From Paracoccaceae bacterium (lineage in GTDB: Bacteria; Pseudomonadota; Alphaproteobacteria; Rhodobacterales; Rhodobacteraceae), in NCBI GenBank assembly GCA_027486345.1, contig JAIXPH010000059.1:1-64000 (forward strand): DNA of 64,000 bases, written 5' to 3'. Below the pieces are notes generated by a model. That model worked only from the letters and a program-made list of their open reading frames with translations. It was not told where the DNA came from and did not search any database. Positions 28,545 to 37,689 of the stretch are shown one piece after another (position 1 is the stretch's first letter; each line of letters starts with the position of its first letter). The translations under genes and the position numbers were made by a program.

Positions 28545-29038
28545 TGGCGAACATCGACTGGAACCGCGCGACCCGCTATTTCCTGCTGGCTGACTTCTTC
28601 AAGGGCTTCGCGCTGGGGATGAAGTATTTCTTCGCGCCCAAGGCCACCTTGAACTACCCGCATGAAAAAGGGCCGTTGTCCCCCCGCTTCCGGGGCGAAC
28701 ACGCGTTGCGCCGCTATCCCAATGGCGAGGAACGCTGCATCGCCTGCAAGCTGTGCGAGGCGGTTTGCCCCGCGCAGGCCATCACCATCGACGCCGAACC
28801 ACGTGAGGACGGCAGCCGCCGCACCACGCGCTATGACATCGACATGACGAAGTGCATCTACTGCGGCTTCTGCCAAGAGGCCTGCCCGGTCGATGCGATC
28901 GTCGAAGGCCCGAACTTCGAATTCTCGACCGAAACCCGCGAAGAGTTGTTCTACGACAAGGACCGTCTCTTGGCCAATGGCGCGCGTTGGGAGGCGGAGA
29001 TTGCCCGCAACCTCGAACTCGACGCGCCGTATCGGTGA
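28544..29038 (+). CDS. nuoI: NADH-quinone oxidoreductase subunit I
   Basis: A 164-residue ferredoxin-type subunit with two [4Fe-4S] clusters (N6a and N6b). The ligand motifs are [12 protein letters not shown] and [12 protein letters not shown]. The start ATG 28544 overlaps the preceding stop (TGATG), and [19 protein letters not shown] is the usual N-terminus in related bacteria. Confidence 0.97.
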   Translation: MANIDWNRATRYFLLADFFKGFALGMKYFFAPKATLNYPHEKGPLSPRFRGEHALRRYPNGEERCIACKLCEAVCPAQAITIDAEPREDGSRRTTRYDIDMTKCIYCGFCQEACPVDAIVEGPNFEFSTETREELFYDKDRLLANGARWEAEIARNLELDAPYR

Positions 29039-29039
29039 G

Positions 29040-29453
29040 ATGATGACCGACGCTTTCGCCAAGATGATGCAGCAGATGATGGAGCAGGGCCAGGAAATGG
29101 TCCGCGCCTTCAATCCCGGATTGGAAAACATCAAGGCGCAGGGCTTCGACAAGATGTTCCCCACCATGTCCAAGGACATGATGGAGATGTGGTTCGGCAA
29201 GACCTTCAACCGCGAAGGTCTGGACGCCAAGACCCGGCTTCTGGTCACCATCGCCGCGCTGACGGTGCTGGGCGCGCAGGCCGAGGCGCAGTTTAAGCTG
29301 ACCGTCCGCCATGCCTTGCAGGCCGGTGCGACGGAGCGCGAGATCGCCGAAGTGATCTGGCAGATGAGCATGTTCGGCGGGCTTCCCGCCATGCAGAAGG
29401 CGCTTGAGACGGCTCAGGCGGTCTTTGCCGAAACGAAGGAGAAAGACGCATGA
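29040..29453 (+). CDS. Carboxymuconolactone-decarboxylase-family protein without cysteines
   Basis: A 137-residue protein starting at ATG 29040/29043 directly after nuoI. The C-terminal half (about residues 55-130) matches the CMD/AhpD fold ([19 protein letters not shown] and [15 protein letters not shown]). It has no cysteine at all, so the AhpD CxxC redox chemistry is excluded. The N-terminal 51 residues contain 12 methionines and look like an amphipathic helix. Its stop overlaps the nuoJ ATG (ATGA). The role is unknown. Confidence 0.8.
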   Translation: MMTDAFAKMMQQMMEQGQEMVRAFNPGLENIKAQGFDKMFPTMSKDMMEMWFGKTFNREGLDAKTRLLVTIAALTVLGAQAEAQFKLTVRHALQAGATEREIAEVIWQMSMFGGLPAMQKALETAQAVFAETKEKDA

Positions 29454-30064
29454 GCGTTGGAGATGTGGCCTTTTACGCGTTTGCGACCGTGACGGTCGTG
29501 GCCGGCCTTCTGGTCACGGTCAGCCGCAACCCGGTGCATTCGGTGCTGTGGCTGATCCTTGCCTTCCTGTCCTCGGCGGGGCTGTTCGTGCTCTTGGGCG
29601 CGGAATTCGTCGCGATGCTTTTGATCATCGTCTATGTCGGCGCGGTCGCGGTGCTGTTCCTCTTCGTCGTCATGATGCTGGACATCGACTTTGCCGAGTT
29701 GAAGGGCGAGATGGCGAAATACATGCCGCTGGGCCTTCTGGTCGGCGTGATCGTCCTGATGCAGCTTGGCCTCGGTCTGGGCGCATGGGTTGAGGCGGAA
29801 AATGCCAAGGCTTTGGTCCAGAACGCCATTCCGGCGGCGGATCAGGTGGAAAACACCAAGGCGCTGGGTCTGCTGATCTATGACCGCTACGGCTTCCTGT
29901 TCCAGACGGCAGCCCTGATCCTGCTCGTTGCCATGATCGGCGCGATCCTTCTGACGCTGCGCCACCGCAAGGACGTGAAGCGCCAGAACGTGCTCCAACA
30001 GATGTGGCGCGATCCAGCCAAGGCGATGGAACTGAAAGACGTGAAACCGGGGCAGGGTCTCTGA
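29450..30064 (+). CDS. nuoJ: NADH-quinone oxidoreductase subunit J
   Basis: A 204-residue membrane subunit (ND6) with five helices. [20 protein letters not shown] and [20 protein letters not shown] carry the conserved third-helix region with the flexible pi-bulge. The C-terminus (about residues 165-204) is a soluble basic tail containing [16 protein letters not shown] hairpin-forming GC stretch lies after the stop, before the lipoprotein gene. Confidence 0.96.
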   Translation: MSVGDVAFYAFATVTVVAGLLVTVSRNPVHSVLWLILAFLSSAGLFVLLGAEFVAMLLIIVYVGAVAVLFLFVVMMLDIDFAELKGEMAKYMPLGLLVGVIVLMQLGLGLGAWVEAENAKALVQNAIPAADQVENTKALGLLIYDRYGFLFQTAALILLVAMIGAILLTLRHRKDVKRQNVLQQMWRDPAKAMELKDVKPGQGL

Positions 30065-30117
30065 CCTGACCTGACCGATGGGGCGGGCGATCAACGCCCG
30101 CGCCACATAACAAAGAG

Positions 30118-30624
30118 ATGGCAAACATGCCGGGACAGTGGACAGCAAGGACGGGACGGGCGGGGCTTCTGGCTGCGGCGCTGATCGGCGCGGGTCTGCT
30201 GCTTTCGGCCTGCGTGTCGGATCAGGAAGCCGTGGACATGGGCCTCGCGACCAAATGCGAAGGGACGACGGTCTTTTCGCCCGCGGCGGACCCGAAGGGT
30301 GCCTACTGGAAGGGCACGCGGACGGAAATCTGCAAGGGCGCCAAACGCGATTCGGGCAACCGGGACCAGATCGTCGTGATCGATTGCGTGGCCAACCAGA
30401 CCCTGACCGCCACGGCACGCCAGCAGATGGCGAACCAGCGCCGCCACGGCCCGGATTACGACCTGCGCCCGGCGGTGGACGCGCAACTGATGCGCCTGAA
30501 ACTGGGTCTTTCGGATTTTGCCGGCGTGCAGCAAGGGCTGCAAGCGGCAGGCGTGCCTCTCACCGTTTTGGCGGGTGGCGCGGAACAATGCAAGGCACCG
30601 GCCACGGCCGCGCTGTCGAACTGA
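30118..30624 (+). CDS. Lipoprotein between nuoJ and nuoK
   Basis: A 168-residue lipoprotein with a basic N-terminus, a hydrophobic core and lipobox LSAC ([19 protein letters not shown]). The mature part has cysteines in TKCEGTT, EICKGA, VIDCVAN and EQCKAP that could form two disulfides. I recognise no domain. It is preceded by a 53-bp gap with a small GC-rich inverted repeat, and nuoK follows after 28 bases. It is the third lipoprotein carried in this operon. Confidence 0.75.
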   Translation: MANMPGQWTARTGRAGLLAAALIGAGLLLSACVSDQEAVDMGLATKCEGTTVFSPAADPKGAYWKGTRTEICKGAKRDSGNRDQIVVIDCVANQTLTATARQQMANQRRHGPDYDLRPAVDAQLMRLKLGLSDFAGVQQGLQAAGVPLTVLAGGAEQCKAPATAALSN

Positions 30625-30652
30625 TACGGGCAAAGACCCGGAGGGAACGAGA

Positions 30653-30958
30653 ATGGTGGGACTTGAACATTACCTGACGGTCGCTGCGGCGCTGTTCGTG
30701 ATCGGGATTTTCGGGATCTTCCTGAACCGCAAGAACGTGATCGTCATCCTGATGTCGATTGAATTGATCCTGCTGGCGGTGAACATCAACTTCATCGCCT
30801 TCTCGCATGAACTTGGCGATCTGACGGGGCAGGTGTTCACCATGTTCGTCCTGACGGTCGCCGCGGCAGAGGCTGCCATCGGCCTTGCCATCCTCGTCGT
30901 GTTCTTCCGCAACCGCGGAACGATCGACGTGGAAGACGTCAACGTGATGAAAGGCTGA
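30653..30958 (+). CDS. nuoK: NADH-quinone oxidoreductase subunit K
   Basis: A 101-residue, three-helix membrane subunit (ND4L). [21 protein letters not shown] has the conserved membrane Glu in helix 2, and [20 protein letters not shown] has the Glu in helix 3; both belong to the proton pathway. The start at 30653 has a GGAGGG-type site upstream. Confidence 0.97.
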   Translation: MVGLEHYLTVAAALFVIGIFGIFLNRKNVIVILMSIELILLAVNINFIAFSHELGDLTGQVFTMFVLTVAAAEAAIGLAILVVFFRNRGTIDVEDVNVMKG

Positions 30959-30965
30959 GCCGACC

Positions 30966-33155
30966 ATGGCAACGATCATCCTCTTTGCGCCGCTGATCGG
31001 CGCGCTGATCTGCGGCTTCGGCTGGCGCTTTATCGGGGAACGGACGGGGCAGGTCATCGCCACCGCCTTGGTCTTCCTTGCCGCGATCCTGTCCTGGATC
31101 GTGTTCCTGACGCATGACCCGGCCCAGACCACCCATACCGTGATCCTGCGCTGGATCGAATCCGGCAGCCTTGGCACCGAATGGGCGATCCGTCTGGACC
31201 GTCTGACCTCGATCATGCTGGTGGTGGTGAACTCGGTTTCGGCCTTGGTGCACCTCTATTCCTTCGGCTACATGGCCCATGACGAAAATTGGAAAGACGG
31301 AGAGCCCTACAAGGCGCGCTTCTTTGCCTATCTGTCGTTCTTCACCTTCACCATGCTGATGCTGGTGACGTCGGACAACCTAGTGCAGATGTTCTTTGGC
31401 TGGGAAGGGGTGGGGGTCGCCTCCTATCTGCTGATCGGCTTCTATTACAAGAAACCGAGTGCGAATGCTGCCGCGATGAAGGCGTTCATCGTCAACCGTG
31501 TCGGCGACTTCGGCTTTGCGCTGGGGATCTTCGGGCTGTTCTACCTGACCGACAGCATCCGCTTTGACGATGTCTTTGCCGCGGCACCGACGCTGGCGGA
31601 AACCAACATCTCGTTCCTGTGGGGCGAGTGGAACGCGGCGAACCTGATCGGCGTGCTGCTGTTCATCGGCGCGATGGGCAAATCGGCACAACTGTTCCTG
31701 CACACATGGTTGCCGGATGCGATGGAAGGCCCGACGCCTGTTTCGGCGCTGATCCATGCCGCGACGATGGTGACGGCGGGTGTGTTCCTCGTGTGCCGGA
31801 TGTCGCCGGTCTATGAATATGCCCCGCAGGCGCTGTTCTTCATCACTGTGCTGGGGGCTTGCACCGCCTTTGTCGCCGCGACGATTGGTCTGGTGCAGAA
31901 TGACATCAAGCGTGTGATCGCCTATTCGACCATGTCGCAGCTTGGCTATATGTTCGTGGCGGCTGGGGTGGGCGTCTATTCGGTCGCCATGTTCCACCTG
32001 TTCACGCACGCCTTCTTTAAGGCGATGCTGTTCCTTGGCGCAGGCTCGGTGATCCATGCCACGCACCATGAACAGGACATGCGCAACTATGGTGGCTTGC
32101 GGAAGAAAATCCCGCTGACCTTTTGGGCGATGATGATTGGCACGCTGGCCATCACCGGGGTGGGCATCCCGCTGACGCATTTCGGCTTTGCCGGGTTCCT
32201 GTCCAAGGACGCGGTGATCGAGAGCGCCTATGTCGGCAACCACTTTGCCTTCTGGCTGTTGGTTGTCGCGGCGGGCTTCACCAGTTTCTATTCGTGGCGG
32301 TTGATGTTCCTGACCTTCTTCGGGACCAGCCGCGCGCATGGGCATGGGCATGATGACCACGGACATGGCCACGACAGCCACGGTCACGATGATCACGGGC
32401 ACGACGACCACGGTCACGGGCACCATGAGCCGCACGAAAGCCCCGCAGTCATGCTGATCCCGCTGGGGGCGCTGGCACTGGGTGCGGTGTTCTCGGGCAT
32501 GGTCTGGTACAACAGCTTCTTCGGCGAAGAGGCCAGCGTGCGCAGCTTCTTTGGCCTGCCCGCCGCCGTGGAACACGCCACCGAGGGCGAACATGCCGCG
32601 ACCGAGGGTGAGCACGCGACAGAGGCGGCACCCGCCACGACAGAGGCCGCACCCGCAACCGAAGCCACCACTGAAACCCATGCCGCTGTGACCGGTGAGG
32701 CACCGCAGGGGGCCATCTACATCGGCGCGGAAAACCACGTGCTGCATGAGGCGCATCTTGTGCCGAAATGGGTCAAGGTCTCGCCCTTCATCGCGATGGT
32801 CCTGGGCTTCCTGATGGCATTCCAGTTCTACATCCGCCGCCCCGACCTGCCGGGCCGGTTGGCGGCCAGCCAGCGCCCGCTCTACCTGTTCCTCTTGAAC
32901 AAGTGGTATTTCGACGAGCTTTACGACGTGGTCTTCGTCCGCACGGCCAAATGGCTGGGCGCCTTCCTGTGGAAGCGCGGCGACGGCAATCTCATCGACG
33001 GGTCGATCAACGGCGTCGCCATGGGGATCATCCCCTTCTTCACCCGCCTCGCTGCGCGCGCGCAGTCGGGCTACCTGTTCCACTACGCCTTTGCCATGGT
33101 TCTGGGCATCGCTGCCCTGATCACCTGGATGACGCTCTCGGGGGGCGCGCACTGA
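30966..33155 (+). CDS. nuoL: NADH-quinone oxidoreductase subunit L with a histidine-rich loop
   Basis: A 729-residue antiporter-like subunit (ND5), longer than E. coli NuoL (613). Conserved parts include [20 protein letters not shown] and [20 protein letters not shown]. Two extra stretches explain the length: a His/Asp/Gly-rich loop at residues 458-490 with 15 histidines, and a repetitive Ala/Thr/Glu segment at about residues 538-580. Both are soluble loops between helices and the lateral-helix region. The C-terminal helices and connector are kept. Confidence 0.96.
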   Translation: MATIILFAPLIGALICGFGWRFIGERTGQVIATALVFLAAILSWIVFLTHDPAQTTHTVILRWIESGSLGTEWAIRLDRLTSIMLVVVNSVSALVHLYSFGYMAHDENWKDGEPYKARFFAYLSFFTFTMLMLVTSDNLVQMFFGWEGVGVASYLLIGFYYKKPSANAAAMKAFIVNRVGDFGFALGIFGLFYLTDSIRFDDVFAAAPTLAETNISFLWGEWNAANLIGVLLFIGAMGKSAQLFLHTWLPDAMEGPTPVSALIHAATMVTAGVFLVCRMSPVYEYAPQALFFITVLGACTAFVAATIGLVQNDIKRVIAYSTMSQLGYMFVAAGVGVYSVAMFHLFTHAFFKAMLFLGAGSVIHATHHEQDMRNYGGLRKKIPLTFWAMMIGTLAITGVGIPLTHFGFAGFLSKDAVIESAYVGNHFAFWLLVVAAGFTSFYSWRLMFLTFFGTSRAHGHGHDDHGHGHDSHGHDDHGHDDHGHGHHEPHESPAVMLIPLGALALGAVFSGMVWYNSFFGEEASVRSFFGLPAAVEHATEGEHAATEGEHATEAAPATTEAAPATEATTETHAAVTGEAPQGAIYIGAENHVLHEAHLVPKWVKVSPFIAMVLGFLMAFQFYIRRPDLPGRLAASQRPLYLFLLNKWYFDELYDVVFVRTAKWLGAFLWKRGDGNLIDGSINGVAMGIIPFFTRLAARAQSGYLFHYAFAMVLGIAALITWMTLSGGAH
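32337..32435 (+). repeat. Histidine-rich coding repeat inside nuoL
   Basis: Codons for HGH, DDHGH and similar units recur across 99 bases, encoding residues 458-490 of NuoL with 15 His and several Asp. The DNA is a degenerate tandem repeat of about 6-15 bases per unit. It stays in frame, so it is a protein-level feature, probably able to bind Zn, Ni or Cu. Confidence 0.85.
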
Positions 33156-34693
33156 TGGATAACCTCCTCTCGATCATCACCTTCATCCCGGCGGTTGCGG
33201 CGGGCATCCTTGCGCTCTTCGGGCGCGGGCAGGATGCGGCGGCGCAGCGTAATGCCAAATGGCTGGCGCTGTTTGCCACTTCGGCCACGTTCCTTGTGTC
33301 GCTGTTCCTGCTGGCGGGGTTTGACCCGGCCAACACGGGCTTTCAGTTCGTCGAGGAATACGACTGGATCATGGGCCTGCAATACAAGATGGGCGTGGAC
33401 GGGATTTCCGTTCTGTTCGTGATGCTGACGACCTTCCTGATGCCCTTGGTCATCGCCAGCGCGTGGCACGTCGAAACCCGCGTCAAGGAATCCCTGATCG
33501 CCTTCCTTTTGCTGGAATCGCTGATGATCGGCGTGTTCTGCGCGTTGGACCTGATGCTGTTCTACGTGTTCTTCGAGGCTGGCCTGATCCCGATGTTCCT
33601 GATCATCGGCATCTGGGGCGGCAAGGACCGCATCTATGCGTCGTTCAAGTTCTTCCTCTACACCTTCCTCGGCTCGGTCCTGATGCTGGTGGCGATGATC
33701 GTCATGTATATGCTGGCGGGCACCACCGACATTCCGACGCTGATGGCCTTCGACTTCCCGCACAGCGACCTGAGCCTGCTGGGCCTGCACATCGCGGGTG
33801 GCGTGCAGACGCTGCTGTTCCTTGCCTTCTTCGCCAGCTTTGCGGTGAAGATGCCGATGTGGCCGGTGCATACCTGGCTGCCTGACGCCCACGTGCAGGC
33901 CCCGACGGCGGGGTCGGTGGTGCTGGCGGCGATCCTGCTGAAGATGGGGGGCTACGGCTTCCTGCGCTTCAGCCTGCCGATGTTCCCGGTGGCCTCGGAC
34001 ATCCTGTCGCCTCTGGTGTTCTGGATGTCGGCGATTGCCATCGTGTACACCTCGCTGGTCGCCTTGGCGCAGTCGGACATGAAAAAGCTGATCGCCTATT
34101 CGTCGGTGGCCCATATGGGTTACGTCACGATGGGCATCTTTACCGCCAACCAACAGGGCATCGACGGCGCGATTTTCCAGATGCTGAGCCACGGCTTCAT
34201 CTCTGGCGCGTTGTTCCTGTGCGTCGGCGTGATCTATGATCGCATGCACACGCGGGAGATCGACGCCTACGGCGGCCTTGTGAACCGCATGCCTGCCTAT
34301 GCGCTGGTCTTCATGTTCTTCACGATGGCCAACGTCGGCCTTCCGGGGACAAGCGGCTTTGTCGGTGAATTCCTGACACTGATGGGCATCTTCCAGGTCA
34401 ACACCTGGGTCGCGGCTGTCGCTACCTCGGGCGTGATCCTGTCCGCCGCCTATGCGCTGTGGCTGTATCGCCGCGTGGTGATGGGGGAGTTGGTGAAAGA
34501 GGCCTTGCGCTCCATCACCGACATGTCGCGGCGGGAGCGGGCGATTTTCGCCCCCCTGATCGCGGCGACGCTGATCCTTGGCGTCTATCCGTCGCTTGTG
34601 ACCGATATCATCGGGCCTTCGGTGAAGGCCCTGATCACCGACTACCACGCGGCGCTTCCCGCGACTGACGCCACCCAAGTGGCCTTGAACTGA
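33155..34693 (+). CDS. nuoM: NADH-quinone oxidoreductase subunit M
   Basis: A 512-residue antiporter-like subunit (ND4) with about fourteen helices. Conserved regions include [20 protein letters not shown] with the key membrane Glu, and [20 protein letters not shown]. The ATG at 33155 overlaps the nuoL stop (TGATG); the longer frame upstream is nuoL shadow. Confidence 0.97.
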   Translation: MDNLLSIITFIPAVAAGILALFGRGQDAAAQRNAKWLALFATSATFLVSLFLLAGFDPANTGFQFVEEYDWIMGLQYKMGVDGISVLFVMLTTFLMPLVIASAWHVETRVKESLIAFLLLESLMIGVFCALDLMLFYVFFEAGLIPMFLIIGIWGGKDRIYASFKFFLYTFLGSVLMLVAMIVMYMLAGTTDIPTLMAFDFPHSDLSLLGLHIAGGVQTLLFLAFFASFAVKMPMWPVHTWLPDAHVQAPTAGSVVLAAILLKMGGYGFLRFSLPMFPVASDILSPLVFWMSAIAIVYTSLVALAQSDMKKLIAYSSVAHMGYVTMGIFTANQQGIDGAIFQMLSHGFISGALFLCVGVIYDRMHTREIDAYGGLVNRMPAYALVFMFFTMANVGLPGTSGFVGEFLTLMGIFQVNTWVAAVATSGVILSAAYALWLYRRVVMGELVKEALRSITDMSRRERAIFAPLIAATLILGVYPSLVTDIIGPSVKALITDYHAALPATDATQVALN

Positions 34694-34706
34694 GGGACGA
34701 CTCGAG

Positions 34707-36143
34707 ATGACTTCTGCAGATTTCTCACTTGTCCTGCCCGAGGTGGTTCTGGCGCTCTATGCGATGGCCGCGCTGATGTTCGGGGTCTATGGCAGCAAGG
34801 ACAAACTTGCCCCGGTGATTTCATGGGCCACGGCGGGGTTGTTCCTGGCCTTGGCGCTGTGGATCGGCATGGGATCGGGAGAGGGCGGGACCGCCTTTAG
34901 TGGACTGTTCGTCGATGACAGCTTCGCGCGCTTTGCCAAGGTGACGGTGCTGGTCTCTGCCGCCGCTGTGCTGGTCATGGGGTTGGACTTCATGCAGCGC
35001 GGCGACATGCTGCGCTTCGAATACCCCATTCTGGTCACGCTGGCCGTGGTCGGGATGATGATCATGGTGTCGGCCGGTGATCTGATGACGCTCTATCTGG
35101 GGCTGGAGCTGCAATCGCTGGCCCTCTATGTCGTGGCCGCCATCCGCCGCGACAGCGTGAAATCGACGGAAGCCGGGTTGAAGTACTTCGTCCTTGGCGC
35201 GCTGTCCTCGGGCCTGCTGCTTTACGGGGCCTCGCTGACCTATGGCTTTGCCGGGACCACGCAGTTTGACGGCATCCTGTCCACGCTTGATCACGGCGCA
35301 CCGCTGGGGCTGTTGTTCGGTCTGGTGTTCCTGCTGTCGGGTCTGGCGTTCAAGGTCTCTGCCGCGCCCTTCCACATGTGGACGCCCGACGTCTATGAGG
35401 GCTCGCCCACGCCGGTCACCGCCTTCTTTGCCACCGCGCCGAAAGTGGCCGCGATGGCACTGCTGGCCCGCGTGACGCATGACGCCTTTGGCGGCATCAC
35501 CAAGGATTGGTCGCAGGTTCTGGCCGCCTTGGCCGTGGTGTCGATGTTCCTTGGCGCGGTGGCTGCCATCGGGCAGCGCGACATCAAGCGCCTGATGGCC
35601 TATTCGTCGATTGCCCATATGGGCTATGCGCTGGTGGGCCTCGCCTCGGGCACGGCAGAGGGCGTGCAGGCCATGCTGGTCTACATGGCGATCTACGTCA
35701 CCATGAACGTCGGCACCTTCGCCTTCATCCTGTCGATGGAGCGCGATGGCCGTCCGGTCACCGACATCTCGGCCTTGAACCTGCTGTCCAAACGCGAACC
35801 GCTCAAGGCCTTGGCGGTGCTAGTCCTGATGTTCAGCTTGGCCGGTGTGCCGCCGATGCTGGGCTTCTTCGGAAAGCTCTACGTTCTGCGCGCGGCGGTG
35901 GATGCCGGGATGACTTGGCTGGCGGTGGCCGGTGCGGTCGCCTCGGTCATCGGCGCCTTCTACTACCTGCGCATCGTGTTCTACATGTACTTCGGCAAGG
36001 AAACCGAAGGCGTGGAGATCCGCATGGCGCCGGTGCAGTGGACCATGCTGGTCGGCGTGTCGCTGGTCATGGTGGTGGGGATTGCCAACTTCTTCGGCAT
36101 CGAACCCGCCGCAGCAGCGGCTGCCCTGTCCCTTGTCAACTGA
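34707..36143 (+). CDS. nuoN: NADH-quinone oxidoreductase subunit N
   Basis: A 478-residue antiporter-like subunit (ND2) with about fourteen helices. [20 protein letters not shown] and [20 protein letters not shown] are family signatures carrying the conserved Glu and Lys. It is the last structural nuo gene, and birA follows after 4 bases. Confidence 0.97.
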   Translation: MTSADFSLVLPEVVLALYAMAALMFGVYGSKDKLAPVISWATAGLFLALALWIGMGSGEGGTAFSGLFVDDSFARFAKVTVLVSAAAVLVMGLDFMQRGDMLRFEYPILVTLAVVGMMIMVSAGDLMTLYLGLELQSLALYVVAAIRRDSVKSTEAGLKYFVLGALSSGLLLYGASLTYGFAGTTQFDGILSTLDHGAPLGLLFGLVFLLSGLAFKVSAAPFHMWTPDVYEGSPTPVTAFFATAPKVAAMALLARVTHDAFGGITKDWSQVLAALAVVSMFLGAVAAIGQRDIKRLMAYSSIAHMGYALVGLASGTAEGVQAMLVYMAIYVTMNVGTFAFILSMERDGRPVTDISALNLLSKREPLKALAVLVLMFSLAGVPPMLGFFGKLYVLRAAVDAGMTWLAVAGAVASVIGAFYYLRIVFYMYFGKETEGVEIRMAPVQWTMLVGVSLVMVVGIANFFGIEPAAAAAALSLVN

Positions 36144-36147
36144 GGCG

Positions 36148-36897
36148 ATGGCGGATTGGCCTGCCGGGGTGGGGCGCGTTGTCCTACCCTCGGTTGACAG
36201 CACCAATGCAGAAGCAGCCCGATTGGCCCCGCATGTCGCGGGGCCTGTCTGGATTCTGGGCCTTGAGCAAACCGCAGGCCGGGGACGCCGCGCGCGGGCA
36301 TGGTCCAGCCCGCAGGGGAATTTCTACGGCACGCTGTTGATGTTCCCGCGCGAAGACCCCGGCACGGTTGCCCTGCGCAGCTTTGCCGCCGCGCTTGCCT
36401 TGCGTGATGCCTTTGTCGCGCTGACCGGATTGCCGGAGTCTTTCGCGCTGAAATGGCCCAATGATGTGCTGCTGAACGGCGGCAAGGTGGCGGGGATCCT
36501 GCTGGAAAGCGCATCCGGGGCAGGGGGGATCGCGCATCTGTCCATCGGGATTGGCGTCAACCTGATCTCTGCCCCCGATCCCGCGGCAGTGGAACCGGGC
36601 GCGGTGCCGCCTGTATCGCTCTTGTCTGAAACCGGTCTGCGCGTGACGCCGGAGCACTTCCTGAACGCCCTTGCCCCCGCCTATGCCCGTTGGGAGACGA
36701 CCTTTACCACCCAAGGCTTTGCCCCCCTGCGCACCGAATGGCTGACGCATGCCGCGCGTCTTGGCCAGGTGATCCGCGCCCGCACCGGGACAGCGGAACG
36801 CATGGGCATCTTCGACACCATCGACGCCACAGGCGCGCTGATTTTGCGCGAGGGGCAGGGCACGGTCGCCATCCCGGCGGCCGAGGTCTTTTTCTAA
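36148..36897 (+). CDS. birA: Biotin--[acetyl-CoA-carboxylase] ligase, no DNA-binding domain
   Basis: A 249-residue ligase that joins biotin to carboxylase carrier proteins through biotinyl-AMP. It has QTAGRGRRARAWSSPQGN, which differs from the usual GRGRRGR by one Ala for Gly, and KWPNDVLLNGGKVAGILLE with the catalytic Lys region. The N-terminal helix-turn-helix of E. coli BirA is missing, so it should not act as a repressor. It starts 4 bases after nuoN and is followed by coaX, an arrangement I recall from other alphaproteobacteria. Confidence 0.93.
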   Translation: MADWPAGVGRVVLPSVDSTNAEAARLAPHVAGPVWILGLEQTAGRGRRARAWSSPQGNFYGTLLMFPREDPGTVALRSFAAALALRDAFVALTGLPESFALKWPNDVLLNGGKVAGILLESASGAGGIAHLSIGIGVNLISAPDPAAVEPGAVPPVSLLSETGLRVTPEHFLNALAPAYARWETTFTTQGFAPLRTEWLTHAARLGQVIRARTGTAERMGIFDTIDATGALILREGQGTVAIPAAEVFF

Positions 36898-36903
36898 CGG
36901 GGG

Positions 36904-37689
36904 ATGCCCATGCTTCTGGCCATCGACTGCGGCAACACCAACACCGTGTTTTCCATCTGGGACGGGGAACGCTTCGTCGCCACATGGCGCATCGCCACCG
37001 ATCACAAGCGCACGGCGGATGAGTATTTCGTCTGGCTGTCATCCCTGATGACCATGCGCAGGGTCGATGCCACGATCACCGATGCCATCATTTCCTCCAC
37101 CGTGCCGCGCGTCGTGTTCAACCTCCGCGTCCTGTGCAACCGTTACTTCGACTGCCGTCCAATCGTGGTCGGAAAGCCCGAATGCGCCTTGCCCGTCGCC
37201 CCGCGTGTGGATCAGGGCACGACGGTGGGGCCCGATCGTCTGGTCAACACCGTCGGCGCACATGACCGGCACGGTGGCGATCTGGTGGTGGTGGATTTCG
37301 GCACCGCAACAACCTTTGACGTCGTCGATACCGATGGCGCCTATATCGGCGGCGTCATCGCCCCCGGCGTGAACCTCAGCCTTGAGGCGCTGCATATGGC
37401 GGCAGCGGCGCTTCCGCATGTCGATATCAGCCGTCCTGCCAAGGCCATCGGAACGAATACGGTAGCCTGTATGCAATCAGGCGTGTATTGGGGCTATATC
37501 GGTCTTGTCGAAGGCATTGTCCGCGAAGTCCGGCGCGAACGCGACCGCCCGATGAAGGTGATTGCGACGGGGGGCCTCGCGTCCCTTTTCGCGCAGGATA
37601 CGGAACTATTTCATAGCGTCGAGGATGACCTGACCATGCATGGTCTGGTCCTGATTCATCGTCACAACAAGGAACTGGAAAACGCATGA
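36904..37689 (+). CDS. coaX: Type III pantothenate kinase
   Basis: A 261-residue ASKHA-fold kinase for the first step of CoA synthesis. Motifs are LLAIDCGNTNTVFSIWDG (phosphate loop), GPDRLVNTVGAH, VVDFGTATTFDVVD and GGVIAPGVNLSLEAL, all expected in CoaX. Its stop codon overlaps the ATG of ribonuclease J (ATGA). Confidence 0.95.
   Translation: MPMLLAIDCGNTNTVFSIWDGERFVATWRIATDHKRTADEYFVWLSSLMTMRRVDATITDAIISSTVPRVVFNLRVLCNRYFDCRPIVVGKPECALPVAPRVDQGTTVGPDRLVNTVGAHDRHGGDLVVVDFGTATTFDVVDTDGAYIGGVIAPGVNLSLEALHMAAAALPHVDISRPAKAIGTNTVACMQSGVYWGYIGLVEGIVREVRRERDRPMKVIATGGLASLFAQDTELFHSVEDDLTMHGLVLIHRHNKELENA

Noticed and set aside
28893-29039. Upstream extension of the CMD-like gene into nuoI
   Set aside because: The extension is nuoI sequence in another frame. 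The tandem ATGs at 29040/29043 fit the family and the operon layout better.
32337-32435. CRISPR-like or satellite repeat
   Set aside because: The short units are uneven and stay in frame within nuoL, encoding a His-rich loop, and there are no spacers of constant length.
31380-33152. 590-codon frame antisense to nuoL
   Set aside because: It overlaps all of the essential nuoL gene. The composition is shadow-like and no protein family is recognised.
33083-34678. 531-codon frame antisense to nuoM
   Set aside because: It is a shadow of nuoM, with a His/Arg/Gln-rich product typical of reversed GC-rich codons.
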